Shown here piece by piece: positions 34,691 to 42,905 of a DNA stretch of 64,000 nt (its first letter is position 1; each line of letters starts with the position of its first letter). A program made the translations under genes and the position numbers. Source of the stretch: Chloroflexota bacterium. Its GTDB lineage: Bacteria > Chloroflexota > Dehalococcoidia > Tepidiformales > Tepidiformaceae. The notes under the pieces are model-generated. The model was not told where the DNA came from. It worked only from the letters and a program-made list of their open reading frames with translations, and made no database searches. The stretch lies in the NCBI GenBank assembly GCA_026710655.1, contig JAPOQN010000007.1:1-64000 (forward strand), read 5' to 3'.

Positions 34691-35830
34691 ATGGCGGACA
34701 TCAACGAGCAGGTCAGGGCGGCACTCGAGGAGCTCATCGCCAGCGGCGCCGAATCGGGACTGCAGGTCGCCGCCTATCACCACGGCGACCTCGTCGTGGA
34801 CACCTGGGCCGGGCTCGCCGACGTCGAGTCCGGGCGACCCGTCGATGGCGGTACGCTCTTCACGTCCTTCTCCTGCACAAAAGGCGTCACCGCGACCGCC
34901 GTCCACATGCTCGTCGAGCGGGGGGTGATCGCCTACGACGAGCCCATCGCCAGCCACTGGCCCGAGTTCGCCCAGCGCGGCAAGCAGTACGCCACCGTCC
35001 GCCATGCGCTCACGCACCGTGTCGGCGTCCCCCTGATGCCCGACGGCGTTAGCCCTGAGTCCATGTCCGACTGGGACTTCATGTGCGATGCCATCGCCGC
35101 CCTGGAGCCGCTCTGGGAGCCGGGTACCCGAACCGGCTACCACGCCTACACCTTCGGCTGGATCCTCGGCGAGGTGCTCCGCCGCGCCGATGGCCGCCCC
35201 ATCAACCAGTTCGTCCAGGAGGAGATCTGCGGCCCCCTCGGCCTCGACGGCATCCACCTGGGCATCGACGACGCCACCGAGCCGCGCGTCGCCACCCTCG
35301 TCGATGGCCCCCGCCCCGATGCCCCGCCCGCCCCGCCGGGCGCGCTCATCACGCGCGCCATCCCGCCCGCCGTCGGCATCCTCGCCGAGCCCTACAACAA
35401 CCCCGTCGTCCGCCGCGCCGCCCTCCCCGCCCACGGCGGCCTCATGAGCGCGCGCTCACTCGCCCGCATGTACGCCTGCCTCGGCAACGGCGGCGAGCTC
35501 GACGGGGTCCGCATCCTCCCCGAGGAACGCGTCGCTACTGCTACCCGCTTCCAGACCGACGACGTCGACATGGTCATCCAGCAACCCGTGCGAAAGGCGC
35601 TCGGCTACTTCCAGACCGGTCCCATTACCGCCATGGGGCCCCGCACCACCACCTTCGGCCACCCCGGCGCGGGTGGCGCCATCGGCTTCGCCGATCCTGA
35701 GCACGAGTTCGCCTTCGCTCTCACCAAGAGCTCCCTGGTCGCCGGTTCCGAGCCCGGCACGAGCGCGGCCGAGGTTGTCGGGGCGCTGGTGCGCCGCGAA
35801 TTGGGGTTCCCGGACGAAGAGGCTGGCTAG
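34691..35830 (+). CDS. class C beta-lactamase-like serine hydrolase (esterase)
   Basis: 379 residues from ATG 34691. The SxxK nucleophile motif is FSCTKGVTATAVHML; a Tyr pair in GTRTGYHAYTFGWILGEVL stands at the YxN position and GAGGAIGFADPEH at the third motif. This combination is typical of EstB-type esterases and D-aminopeptidase-like beta-lactamase-fold hydrolases rather than of true antibiotic resistance. AAAGG seven bases upstream. Its stop overlaps that of the convergent yqeY (CTAG). Confidence 0.9.
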   Translation: MADINEQVRAALEELIASGAESGLQVAAYHHGDLVVDTWAGLADVESGRPVDGGTLFTSFSCTKGVTATAVHMLVERGVIAYDEPIASHWPEFAQRGKQYATVRHALTHRVGVPLMPDGVSPESMSDWDFMCDAIAALEPLWEPGTRTGYHAYTFGWILGEVLRRADGRPINQFVQEEICGPLGLDGIHLGIDDATEPRVATLVDGPRPDAPPAPPGALITRAIPPAVGILAEPYNNPVVRRAALPAHGGLMSARSLARMYACLGNGGELDGVRILPEERVATATRFQTDDVDMVIQQPVRKALGYFQTGPITAMGPRTTTFGHPGAGGAIGFADPEHEFAFALTKSSLVAGSEPGTSAAEVVGALVRRELGFPDEEAG

Positions 35831-36273
35831 CCCAGCAGGCCCCGCACGATCTCGCTGATCACGCGTCCGTCGGCCTTGCCCTGGAAGCGCTTGATGAGCA
35901 CCGGCATCACCTTGCCGATGTCGCGCGGCCCGGAGGCGCCCGTCTCCGCGATCGTGGCCCGCGCCGCCTCCTCGATCTCCTCGCGGCTCGCTTCCTCGGG
36001 CAGGTAGCCCGCGAATGCCTCCAGCTCCGCTTCCTCGCGCTCGACGAGGTCCTCGCGGCCGCCCTTGCGGAACTCCGCGATGCTCTCGCGCCGCTGCTTC
36101 ACCTGCCGCTGCACGACGACCAGCAGGTCGCCCTCGGCGAGCTCGTCTCCCGCCTCGATCTCGGCGTTCTTGATGGCCGCCGTGAGCATGCGCAGGGCCG
36201 ACCGGCGCGGCTCGTCCCGGGCGAGCATCGCCGCGCGCAGGTCGCTCTGGATGCGGTCTTTCAGGGCCGCCAC
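35827..36273 (-). CDS. yqeY: GatB/YqeY domain protein
   Basis: 148 residues: LKDRIQSDLRAAMLARDEPRRSALRML, the QRRESIAEFRKGGREDLVEREEAEL helix and GDIGKVMP-type C-terminal segment (GPRDIGKVMPVLIKRFQGKADGRVI, GatB tail-domain-like). The YqeY family is homologous to the tRNA-binding tail of GatB; function not fixed. Located ten bases after rpsU, a common pairing. Confidence 0.93.
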   Translation of the reverse strand: MAALKDRIQSDLRAAMLARDEPRRSALRMLTAAIKNAEIEAGDELAEGDLLVVVQRQVKQRRESIAEFRKGGREDLVEREEAELEAFAGYLPEEASREEIEEAARATIAETGASGPRDIGKVMPVLIKRFQGKADGRVISEIVRGLLG

Positions 36274-36283
36274 GGTGAGGGGG

Positions 36284-36499
36284 CTACCGCCCCGACCGGG
36301 CGCGCGCCTCAGCCCGAAGCTGCTTCTTGCGCAGCTTCCGCAGGCGTGCCGCTTCTTTCTTCTTGCGCTTCACGCTCGGCTTTTCGTAGTGCTGGCGCTT
36401 GCGCGTCTCCGAGAGGATGCCGTCCTGCTGCACGCGCTTGTTGAAGCGCTTCAATGCAGACTCGAATGGCTCGTCCTCACCGATAATAATTTCGGCCAC
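36284..36499 (-). CDS. rpsU: 30S ribosomal protein bS21
   Basis: 71 residues, GTG start. Typical bS21: [25 protein letters not shown], then a strongly basic C-terminus ([21 protein letters not shown]). Binds the 30S platform near the anti-Shine-Dalgarno region. The usual partner yqeY follows. Confidence 0.96.
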   Translation of the reverse strand: MAEIIIGEDEPFESALKRFNKRVQQDGILSETRKRQHYEKPSVKRKKKEAARLRKLRKKQLRAEARARSGR

Positions 36500-36594
36500 G
36501 CTGCTGGCTCACCACCCTTCGGGTGCGATTGCCGCCCGTCCGGACGGCGAGCGCTCACGGTACCACCAGCCGCCCCCTCGCGAAAGCGACCGCC

Positions 36595-37065
36595 TCAGCC
36601 GCCAGCCCCGCCCCGCGCCTCCCGCACCCGCGCGTCCAGCATCCGCAGACGCTCCTCCACCCAGATTGCCGGACGTTCGTTCGCGACCCCCGGTGCCTCC
36701 ATGTTGTAGCGATCCTGCTTCGTCCGCAGCGCCCGCGCCGCCGCCGCGAACTCGCGCCGCCGCTCGGCGATCAGCGGCGCCAGCCGCCGCCACTCCCCGG
36801 TCGCCCGCGCCCGCTCGACGAGCGCCCCGTGCTCCGCTTCGAGTGCCGCCAACCGCTCCCGGTCCAGTTCGATAGTCTTTGCCAGCTCGAGCCACTCTGG
36901 CAGCGTCCCCGCGTTCCCGAGGATGTGATGCGCCAGCCAGAGGTCGCCCGCCAGCCGCTCGGCGTCGCGCAGCGGGAGCCGCGCCCCCTCCCCCGGGAGC
37001 CCCTCAAAGACGCCCTCCTCGATCGCTTCCAGGATGCGGTTCTCGACCAGCTGCTCGAATCTCAC
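36595..37065 (-). CDS. DUF1992 (DnaJC28-like) protein
   Basis: 156 residues. The N-terminal half fits DUF1992: FEQLVENRILEAIEEGVFEGLPGEGARLPL, LWLAHHILGNAGTLPEWLELAKTIELDRERL. The C-terminal half is a charged coiled-coil-like helix pair. The family occurs alone in bacteria and fused to a J domain in eukaryotes; no J domain here. The 95-base gap to rpsU contains a GTCCGGAC-centred hairpin. Confidence 0.88.
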   Translation of the reverse strand: MRFEQLVENRILEAIEEGVFEGLPGEGARLPLRDAERLAGDLWLAHHILGNAGTLPEWLELAKTIELDRERLAALEAEHGALVERARATGEWRRLAPLIAERRREFAAAARALRTKQDRYNMEAPGVANERPAIWVEERLRMLDARVREARGGAGG

Positions 37066-37145
37066 CCGTGCCTCGCCACGTTCCGCCTAGCAGAACGGGG
37101 CCGTACAGGGCCCCGTCGCGGTCGTTCTCCGTTGATGCGGGCGCG

Positions 37146-37289
37146 TCAGTCGGCCGAGGGCAGGACCTTCGGTTGCATGAGCTCCATGTCGCGGTCGTCG
37201 ACCTTCAGGTCACACTCGCCCGGCTTGATCACCAGCACCTCAATGCCGGTCTCCTCGTCCTTGTAGCGCTTTCCCAGCTGTACGGCCAT
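37146..37289 (-). CDS. 47-residue mini-protein, Cys-depleted relative of its neighbour
   Basis: Start ATG 37289 with AGGGG ten bases upstream. The sequence GKRYKDEETGIEVLVIKPGECDLKV aligns along its whole length with the neighbouring 39-residue zinc-ribbon protein (GKRYLCPTCGSEFIVTKGGDGELKC), but the CxxC positions are occupied by D and T and the second cysteine site is V. It has one other cysteine. Probably a metal-free structural paralogue. Function unknown. Fifteen bases after its neighbour. Confidence 0.75.
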   Translation of the reverse strand: MAVQLGKRYKDEETGIEVLVIKPGECDLKVDDRDMELMQPKVLPSAD

Positions 37290-37303
37290 TCGAACGTCCC
37301 CTG

Positions 37304-37423
37304 CTACTTCTTTTGTTCGAGCGGCGTGTCGCCGCACTTCAGTTCGCCGTCGCCGCCCTTCGTCACGATGAACTCAGAGCCGCACGTTGGGCAGAGATAC
37401 CGTTTTCCCGTCTGCGCCGCCAT
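37304..37423 (-). CDS. 39-residue desulforedoxin-like zinc-ribbon mini-protein
   Basis: ATG 37423 preceded by an ideal AAGGAGG six bases upstream. Encodes GKRYLCPTCGSEFIVTKGG then LKCGDTPLEQKK. The CxxC plus a later Cys resemble desulforedoxin/rubredoxin-like single-site metal knuckles, though only three cysteines are visible where desulforedoxin has four, so a partner Cys (dimer) or Asp could complete the site. Too short for ordinary gene finders. Confidence 0.82.
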   Translation of the reverse strand: MAAQTGKRYLCPTCGSEFIVTKGGDGELKCGDTPLEQKK

Positions 37424-37501
37424 CAAAGTCCTCCTTGTCGACGAAGCTCCGGTCGGATTCGGATCGTAGGCACGCCCCTGCGGAGCGTCAACAAATTCGG
37501 G

Positions 37502-39241
37502 CTATTCGGTGACGAACACCACCGCCAGCATGTCCGGATGGTAGCTGCAGGTGATGCGGTACTCGCCCGGCGCGTCGAACGTGAAGGTCCGGGTCTCGCC
37601 CACTCCCTCGAAGTCGTCGCCCTGCTGCTCGCCATCGATCTCGATGTTGTGCAGGCCGACCACGTTCTCGAACGTCACTGTCGTGCCCGCCGTCACCTTC
37701 ACGCCCGAACGGTTCGGCGGCCTGGCTTCGCCGTCGGCCACGATCGTCCAGTCGTTGTCGTGCGCGAGAATGACCGCGTCGGTGGTGACCGTGTTGGGCT
37801 CGTCGATGACGATCGGGTCGGCCCCGCTGATCGTGTTGAAGGCGCTCGAGGAAACGGTGTGCTCAACGCAGGCCGTGCCAGGGTTGAGCTCGTCCGACGG
37901 CGCCGCGCCCCAGGCGTCCGCAGGGAAGTGCAGCGACTTGCCGATGGGCAGGATTGCTGCCGCGTCTACGCCGTTGGCCTCACCCAGCGTGGCGGCCGTC
38001 ACGTTGCCGAAGCCCGAGGCCACCGTGGCGAGGTCAGAGCCAGCGACGACGTAGGAGTTGATGGGTGGCAGCGCGATCCAGACCTCGGTCGAGACCTCCT
38101 CGTCTGCGCCCAGCTCGTTCAGCGACCGCAATGTGGCCTGGCTGATGCCGTGCGCGGTGGCGATGGAGAGAACGGTGTCGCCGAATTGCACCACGTAGCG
38201 GGTGCCGTTGCGCAGGAGGATCACGTCGCCTTCTGCGATCGCGGCGTCCACCTCCATCGCGTTGTCCTCGGCCATGGCGACTTCGGGAATGTCGTGCGCC
38301 TCCGCGATGGAGACGAGCGTGTCGCCGGCCCGCGCGGTATAGGTCGTACCGTCGGGGAGAAGCAGCTTGCGCTCGCCCGTCAGCGGCGTGTCATCCGCGA
38401 TGTCGCCCAGGATGGTCAGCAGGAGCGGGTTGAGCGAGCGGATCTGCGCCGGCGTGATGCCGTGCTGCTCCGCGATGCCCGCAAAGGTCTCGCCCGCCTT
38501 CACCAGGTAGGTGGCGCCCTCCGGCAGCCGCAGGGTCTGTCCCGGCAGGAGCCCCGTCGCGATGGTGCCCGCGTCCGGGTTCAGCATCAGGGCTTCGTCG
38601 TCGCCCGAATAGGGCAGGTAGAAGTTGCCGGACTCGTCGACGGCGTAGGTGATGCCGTTCAGCTCCGCGATCAGGATGGCGCCCTCGGTGGCGTCGCTGC
38701 CAATGCCGTGCGCGGCCGCGATCTGGGGCAGGGTGTCGCCCGTCACCGAAGCCGACGACTCGTGGTTCAGGTTGTGCGCGAACTCGACCGCCGCCAGCCA
38801 GCCATGGTTCGTCGGATTGCCGTTCGCGTCGAACGTCTCCTCCTCGAGCGGCGCTGTCAGCAGCCGCACGAGGTGCTCAAGCTGGTTCGCCGTGAGGCTT
38901 CCGCCGTTCGAGTCCAGCCAGGCCGGCATGAGCGTGCCCGCGCGGCCGCAGGTCAGCGTGCGCCGGATGAGGTCCTGGTTCTGCGAGAGAACCAGCGGCT
39001 CCTGGTTCCGGAAGGAGGCCTTGTTCAGCGTCAGCCCCACGCCGCCCTCGCCCCGGATGCCGTGGCACGTGCGGCAGTTGTTCGCATAGAGCAGCGCCCC
39101 GCGCTCGATCGACTCCGCCTCGAAGAAGTCCGCCTGCCGTTCCGCGCGGATCGGCAGGTCGATGGTGGTGTAGGCCGCACAGCCGGCCACGCTGATGAAC
39201 ATCAGCACCACGATCAGGAAGATTTGGCGCTGGGTATTCAA
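37502..39241 (-). CDS. lipoprotein fusing cytochrome c, LysM-like repeats and a cupredoxin
   Basis: 579 residues. Lipobox VAGC with lipidated C21. A c-type cytochrome domain follows: C56-R-T-C59-H60 and probable axial M105 in GTLMPAW. Residues about 165-460 contain four or five LysM-like units (e.g. YLVKAGETFAGIAEQHGI, YTARAGDTLVSIAEAHDI, YVVQFGDTVLSIATAHGI). The last ~100 residues are a plastocyanin-like cupredoxin with type 1 copper ligands His (GLHNIEID), Cys and His (ITCSYH) and Met (PDM). It follows the Rieske gene in the cytochrome bc operon, so it is likely the electron acceptor of the complex, held in the cell wall by LysM repeats (inference). Confidence 0.93.
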   Translation of the reverse strand: MNTQRQIFLIVVLMFISVAGCAAYTTIDLPIRAERQADFFEAESIERGALLYANNCRTCHGIRGEGGVGLTLNKASFRNQEPLVLSQNQDLIRRTLTCGRAGTLMPAWLDSNGGSLTANQLEHLVRLLTAPLEEETFDANGNPTNHGWLAAVEFAHNLNHESSASVTGDTLPQIAAAHGIGSDATEGAILIAELNGITYAVDESGNFYLPYSGDDEALMLNPDAGTIATGLLPGQTLRLPEGATYLVKAGETFAGIAEQHGITPAQIRSLNPLLLTILGDIADDTPLTGERKLLLPDGTTYTARAGDTLVSIAEAHDIPEVAMAEDNAMEVDAAIAEGDVILLRNGTRYVVQFGDTVLSIATAHGISQATLRSLNELGADEEVSTEVWIALPPINSYVVAGSDLATVASGFGNVTAATLGEANGVDAAAILPIGKSLHFPADAWGAAPSDELNPGTACVEHTVSSSAFNTISGADPIVIDEPNTVTTDAVILAHDNDWTIVADGEARPPNRSGVKVTAGTTVTFENVVGLHNIEIDGEQQGDDFEGVGETRTFTFDAPGEYRITCSYHPDMLAVVFVTE

Positions 39242-39259
39242 CGAGTCCTCCGCTGCCGG

Positions 39260-39850
39260 CTAACCACTGTAGGGAACCGCCCGCTTCGGATTGTCGCCGC
39301 CGCCCAGCGTCAGGCCCCGCGTGTTCACGGTTACCGAGCCGTCGCTGTTCGTGGTCAGCAGGAACGTGTCCATCGGGCGCGGCGCCGGTCCGAAGACGCG
39401 AATCCCCGCCCGTGAGTAGGTCGAGCCGTGGCAGGGGCAGCGGAACCACCCCTGGATGCCCGGGAAGGCAACTTCCGCCCCGTCGAAGTCGCCCCGCCAG
39501 GGGACTGTGCAGCCGAGGTGTGGGCACTTCCAGTACAGCGCGAGCAATCCGCCCGTGCCGCCCTGGCCCAGCACGTCGCCTTCGGCGCCGTCCAGGTTCA
39601 CCAGCCAGAACTTGCCTTCGGTGATGCGCACGGGCTCGGCGCCCGGCTCCGGAATCTGGATCTTCGGAACCGTGACCGGCCGGCCGAAGCCCTGCGGGCT
39701 GCGCAGGTTGAAGAAGCCCAGGAAGAAGGCGCTGAACGCGCCCAGCGTGAGCGTCAGCCCGGCGAACGCGCTCACCCGCATGAACGAGCGTCGCGAGACC
39801 TTGCGTGCCTCCGCCTGCCGTGCCTGCTCTATCCGCTGCGCTTGCGCCAT
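39260..39850 (-). CDS. Rieske 2Fe-2S protein of the cytochrome bc complex
   Basis: 196 residues. Tat-like N-terminus (SRRSFMRVSAF, 19-29) and one membrane anchor (about 28-47). Cluster ligands: C109-P-H111-L-G-C114 and C138-P-C140-H141 in WFRCPCHGSTY, with the second disulfide cysteines C114/C140. Takes electrons from menaquinol at the Qo site and passes them to cytochrome c. Sits between the cytochrome b subunits and the fused cytochrome c gene. Confidence 0.96.
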   Translation of the reverse strand: MAQAQRIEQARQAEARKVSRRSFMRVSAFAGLTLTLGAFSAFFLGFFNLRSPQGFGRPVTVPKIQIPEPGAEPVRITEGKFWLVNLDGAEGDVLGQGGTGGLLALYWKCPHLGCTVPWRGDFDGAEVAFPGIQGWFRCPCHGSTYSRAGIRVFGPAPRPMDTFLLTTNSDGSVTVNTRGLTLGGGDNPKRAVPYSG

Positions 39851-39856
39851 CCCTCG

Positions 39857-40747
39857 CTACTCCTGCCCCGGAATGCCTTCGAGGGTGCGCAGGTCCCACG
39901 GCCAGATCAGGTCCTGGCCGGGACCGCGGAAGGCGGTACCGATAATCGTCAGCATCAGGAACACGCCTACGAACCCGCTCATCAGCGTGATCAGCGCGTC
40001 GCGTCGGGTCAGCACCCAGCCGACCTTCCAGAGGGCGAAGATGAGGAGGCACGTGAATCCGACCATGAAGCCGGCCGGGATGCCGATGTCCACCAGCAGC
40101 GTCGGCAGGTCGATCTTCTGGAACGTGGTGACGCCCGCACCGGGACCCTCGTCAAGGATCTTCAGGTTGAACCACAGGTAGGGAATCGAGGACGCCCAGT
40201 CCGGCCAGGGAACCACGGAGGGGTCCTTGAGCGCCGCCGAGCGCTCCAGGAACGCGAGCGTGTCGCCGCCCGAGAACCCGAACCAGTCCTTCAGCCAGAG
40301 GGCGACCTTGCCCGAGTTCCAGAGGATGAGGGCGAGCGTGCCCCACCAGCCCACCATGAACGAGAACACCGTGTTCTTCACCGAGTTCACGTCGGCGAAC
40401 CAGCGCCCCTGTCCCTCGGTGGAGCGATCGAAGTAGGGGAAGGCCCCGAGGACGATCAGCCAGACCGTCGGCACCACGATGCCGGCGAGCGCCGGGTTCA
40501 TGTGCAGCAGCAGTTCCTGCAGGTTTAGCAGGTACCACGGCGCCTTCGCCGGGTCGTTGGTGACGTTCGCGTTCGCCTCGTCCAGGAGGGGCGCGTTCAT
40601 CAGGTACGAGAGCAGGAACAGCAGCACCGTGAACAACAGCGCCGAGATGAACTCCACGAAGACCAGGTCGGGCCAGACGAGCACTTCCTCATCGCGTGCG
40701 CGAGGGGTGGGTCGGGCGGCCGGACGGGCGACGACAACGGTAGCCAT
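39857..40747 (-). CDS. cytochrome b C-terminal subunit (subunit IV-like)
   Basis: 296 residues, longer than PetD. Several transmembrane helices; the Qo-site tetrapeptide region reads KAPWYLLNLQELLLHMNPALAG, so the usual PEWY Glu is absent (APWY). A loop of about 110 residues after the second helix (about 125-235) is unlike PetD. Functions with the upstream b6-type subunit in quinol oxidation. Confidence 0.9.
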   Translation of the reverse strand: MATVVVARPAARPTPRARDEEVLVWPDLVFVEFISALLFTVLLFLLSYLMNAPLLDEANANVTNDPAKAPWYLLNLQELLLHMNPALAGIVVPTVWLIVLGAFPYFDRSTEGQGRWFADVNSVKNTVFSFMVGWWGTLALILWNSGKVALWLKDWFGFSGGDTLAFLERSAALKDPSVVPWPDWASSIPYLWFNLKILDEGPGAGVTTFQKIDLPTLLVDIGIPAGFMVGFTCLLIFALWKVGWVLTRRDALITLMSGFVGVFLMLTIIGTAFRGPGQDLIWPWDLRTLEGIPGQE

Positions 40748-40766
40748 GCGTTAGCTCACCCCGCCT

Positions 40767-41519
40767 CTACAGCGGCCGGGCCAGGCCGCCATCCCGGCGA
40801 ATCCGCCAGAAGTGCACGGCCATGAAGATTGCCGCCAGCAGGGGCAGGCCAATGACGTGGAGCGTGTAGAAGCGAATCAGCGCGTCGGGACCCACCTCGA
40901 AGCCGCCGAGCAGCCAGAACCGGGTCTTGGGGCCCAGCACCGGCGCCGAGCCGGCGATGTTCGTGCCCACCGTGATGGCCCAGAACGCCAGCTGGTCCCA
41001 CGGCAGCAGGTAGCCCGTGAAGCTGAGCAGGAACGTCAGCACCAGCAGTACCACGCCCACGACCCAGTTGAACTCGCGCGGTGGCTTGTAGGCCCCCGTA
41101 TAGAAGACCCGCAGCATGTGCAGGAACACGAGGATCACCATCGCGTGCGCCATCCAGCGGTGCATGTTCCGCATCAGCTGGCCGAACTGCACGTTCGTCT
41201 GGATGTTCTGGATGTCCAGGTAGGCGCGGTCCACGCTGGGCACGTAATAGAACATCAATAAGATGCCCGTCACGGTCAGGCCCAGGAACATGAAGAACGT
41301 GAGCCCGCCCAGGCAGTAGGTATGCGTGATCTTGACGTGCGTCCGGTGGATGCGGGTCGGGTGCAGGTGCAGGAACACGTTCGTCGCGACTACCAGCATC
41401 TGGTTGCGCGGTGTGTTCGGGTAGCCCGTGCGGAAGATCGACCGCCACACGTAGTTATGGAAGAGCTTGTCGTAGATCAGGTCGCCGATGGTTGGTTGGG
41501 TGGGCTGTTCAACGGCCAT
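40767..41519 (-). CDS. cytochrome b6-type subunit of quinol-cytochrome c reductase
   Basis: 250 residues from ATG 41519. Bis-His heme ligands: first pair in [16 protein letters not shown] (14 apart), second pair in [18 protein letters not shown] (15 apart), the b6 spacing. C69 in [12 protein letters not shown] matches the b6 cysteine that carries covalent heme c(n/i). An upstream in-frame GTG (41540) would add seven residues. A 32-residue membrane ORF precedes it by five bases. Confidence 0.94.
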   Translation of the reverse strand: MAVEQPTQPTIGDLIYDKLFHNYVWRSIFRTGYPNTPRNQMLVVATNVFLHLHPTRIHRTHVKITHTYCLGGLTFFMFLGLTVTGILLMFYYVPSVDRAYLDIQNIQTNVQFGQLMRNMHRWMAHAMVILVFLHMLRVFYTGAYKPPREFNWVVGVVLLVLTFLLSFTGYLLPWDQLAFWAITVGTNIAGSAPVLGPKTRFWLLGGFEVGPDALIRFYTLHVIGLPLLAAIFMAVHFWRIRRDGGLARPL

Positions 41520-41524
41520 GGATG

Positions 41525-41623
41525 TTACCGCTCCCACCACTTGCCGAATGCGACCATGATCGCAAGGCCCAGGAACATCGTGATGAACACGAAAACCAGC
41601 TCGAGGAATTCGCCAACTTCCAC
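41525..41623 (-). CDS. 32-residue single-span membrane protein at the head of the bc operon
   Basis: GTG start 41623, stop TAA at 41527-41525, five bases before the cytochrome b start. The product is an acidic N-terminus ([10 protein letters not shown]), a hydrophobic span [16 protein letters not shown], and a basic C-terminus (GKWWER). The layout is like small subunits of b6f complexes (PetG/L/M/N), though I cannot claim homology by eye. It is the first gene after a strong promoter. Too short for routine gene calling. Confidence 0.72.
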   Translation of the reverse strand: MEVGEFLELVFVFITMFLGLAIMVAFGKWWER

Positions 41624-41698
41624 GGTCCCGCGCCCTCTCCGTTCACCGCCGCCGGCCCTGCCGGGCCCGGGCGAGTTTGTGAATCCTGTAGCAAGCGA

Positions 41699-41727
41699 GT
41701 TATACCCCGCCCCTCCGAGGGGGTCAA
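41699..41727 (-). promoter_or_regulatory. strong sigma70-type promoter of the bc operon with spacer palindrome
   Basis: Minus strand: TTGACC (41727-41722), 17-base spacer, TATAAC (41704-41699). Within and next to the spacer lies the perfect inverted repeat CCCCTC-G-GAGGGG, a likely operator that would block RNA polymerase. The first start codon (GTG 41623) is about 75 bases downstream. Confidence 0.75.
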
Positions 41728-41774
41728 ACTTGCAGAGCCCCTGCTGGCGAACCCTGAACGTCCGCCTGCTTTCC

Positions 41775-42503
41775 TTACAGGCGAAGCCCGAAACGCAGCC
41801 TCACCAGCCCCCGGATGTCCTCCGTCGCCGTGCTCACGATGTGCACTTTCGTGTCCGGATCCTCCACCCAGCGAACCGGCAGCTCGCCTACCCGCAAGCC
41901 TGCCTGCTGCGCCCGTATCAACAGCTCCGTATCGAAGAACCAGGCCCGGTCCTCGATCCCTCGAACAACTTCCTCCAGCGCCCGCCGGCCCACCGCCTTG
42001 AAGCCGCACTGCGCGTCGCTGATTCGCAGCCGCGGGAAGAACGCCCGGATGATGAGCACGTAGCAGCGCGAAATGAACTCCCGCTTGAACGACCGCTTCG
42101 TCTGCGAGCCGCGCGCCAGCCGTGAGCCGCTGACCACGTCGTACCCCCCCTCCGCCACCATCCCGACCAGGTCCGGCAACTGGCTCAGTTCCGTGCTCAG
42201 GTCCACATCCATATAGGAGACCACGTCGGCGTCGCTTCCCAGCCACGCCTCCCGCAGCGCGATCCCGCGCCCCTTCACCGTCAGGACCAGCGCCCGCACG
42301 CGCCCATGCTCGGCCTCCAGCTCGCGGGCCAGTTCGCTCGTGCCGTCGTTCGACCCGTTGTCCGCGATTACCAGCCGCCAGTTGTAGCGGGGGTCGTCCT
42401 CGAAGAGCGCGAGCGTGCGTTCCACGCTCTCGCGCAGCACCGACACCTCGTTGTAGCAGGGGATGACAACGTCGACCGTCGGCCGCGGGCCTTCCGTGCT
42501 CAC
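41775..42503 (-). CDS. family 2 glycosyltransferase (dolichol-phosphate glucosyltransferase-like)
   Basis: 242 residues, GTG start. GT-A fold: VDVVIPCYNEVSVL, ADNGSNDGTSELA, KGRGIALREAW and DVVSYMDVDLS (DxD metal site), then GSRLARGSQTKRS and DAQCGFKAVGR. This set matches DPG/DPM synthase-like transferases that make polyprenyl-phosphate sugars for cell-envelope glycans. No membrane segments in the C-terminus. Confidence 0.92.
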   Translation of the reverse strand: MSTEGPRPTVDVVIPCYNEVSVLRESVERTLALFEDDPRYNWRLVIADNGSNDGTSELARELEAEHGRVRALVLTVKGRGIALREAWLGSDADVVSYMDVDLSTELSQLPDLVGMVAEGGYDVVSGSRLARGSQTKRSFKREFISRCYVLIIRAFFPRLRISDAQCGFKAVGRRALEEVVRGIEDRAWFFDTELLIRAQQAGLRVGELPVRWVEDPDTKVHIVSTATEDIRGLVRLRFGLRL

Positions 42504-42532
42504 ATCGTCCTCGGGGGCAATGTCGGGGGGGG

Positions 42533-42790
42533 CTACTCAGGGCGAAGCGCCGCCAGCCGGCGCTTCGTGCGGTCCGCCCGTCCCGTGGGGATGGCGCCCT
42601 TCCGCGCCGCCCGGTCCAGGACCGAGAAGGCCTCGCTGAGCGCTGCCCCGAAGGCGTCGCTGTCGCCGGTGTCCGCCGCCTCGCGTGCGGCGCGCACGGC
42701 CGAGCGCGACTCCGAGCGGGTCGCGCGGTGGCGCCCCCGCCGCTTGAGCGACTGACGCCAGCGCTTCGTTGCTGATCGCGTAGTTGCCAT
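42533..42790 (-). CDS. rpsT: 30S ribosomal protein bS20
   Basis: 85 residues from ATG 42790. Basic helical bundle: ATTRSATKRWRQSLKRRGRHRATRSESRS then a long helix ending in TKRRLAALRPE. bS20 binds 16S rRNA helix 44. TACGAT lies eight bases upstream of the ATG with no Shine-Dalgarno, a loose version of the leaderless pattern. Divergent from rho. Confidence 0.9.
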   Translation of the reverse strand: MATTRSATKRWRQSLKRRGRHRATRSESRSAVRAAREAADTGDSDAFGAALSEAFSVLDRAARKGAIPTGRADRTKRRLAALRPE

Positions 42791-42841
42791 GGACGCCGAT
42801 CGTAGGCGCGTGTCGGGCTCCGCGCAAAGCCGGCGCCGTAC

Positions 42842-42870
42842 TTGCCTCGTTTCCAAAGCTCTCGTATTCT
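42842..42870 (+). promoter_or_regulatory. promoter of rho
   Basis: TTGCCT (42842-42847), 17-base spacer, TATTCT (42865-42870) in the divergent rpsT-rho gap, giving a leader of about 30 bases before ATG 42906. Confidence 0.55.
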
Positions 42871-42905
42871 GAATCAGCACTGGTCAGAAGCCCGGCTTCC
42901 CGTCG

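Noticed and set aside
34691-35830. Antibiotic-resistance beta-lactamase
   Set aside because: The motif set (SCTK, YxxY, no KTG) fits esterase-type members of the fold.
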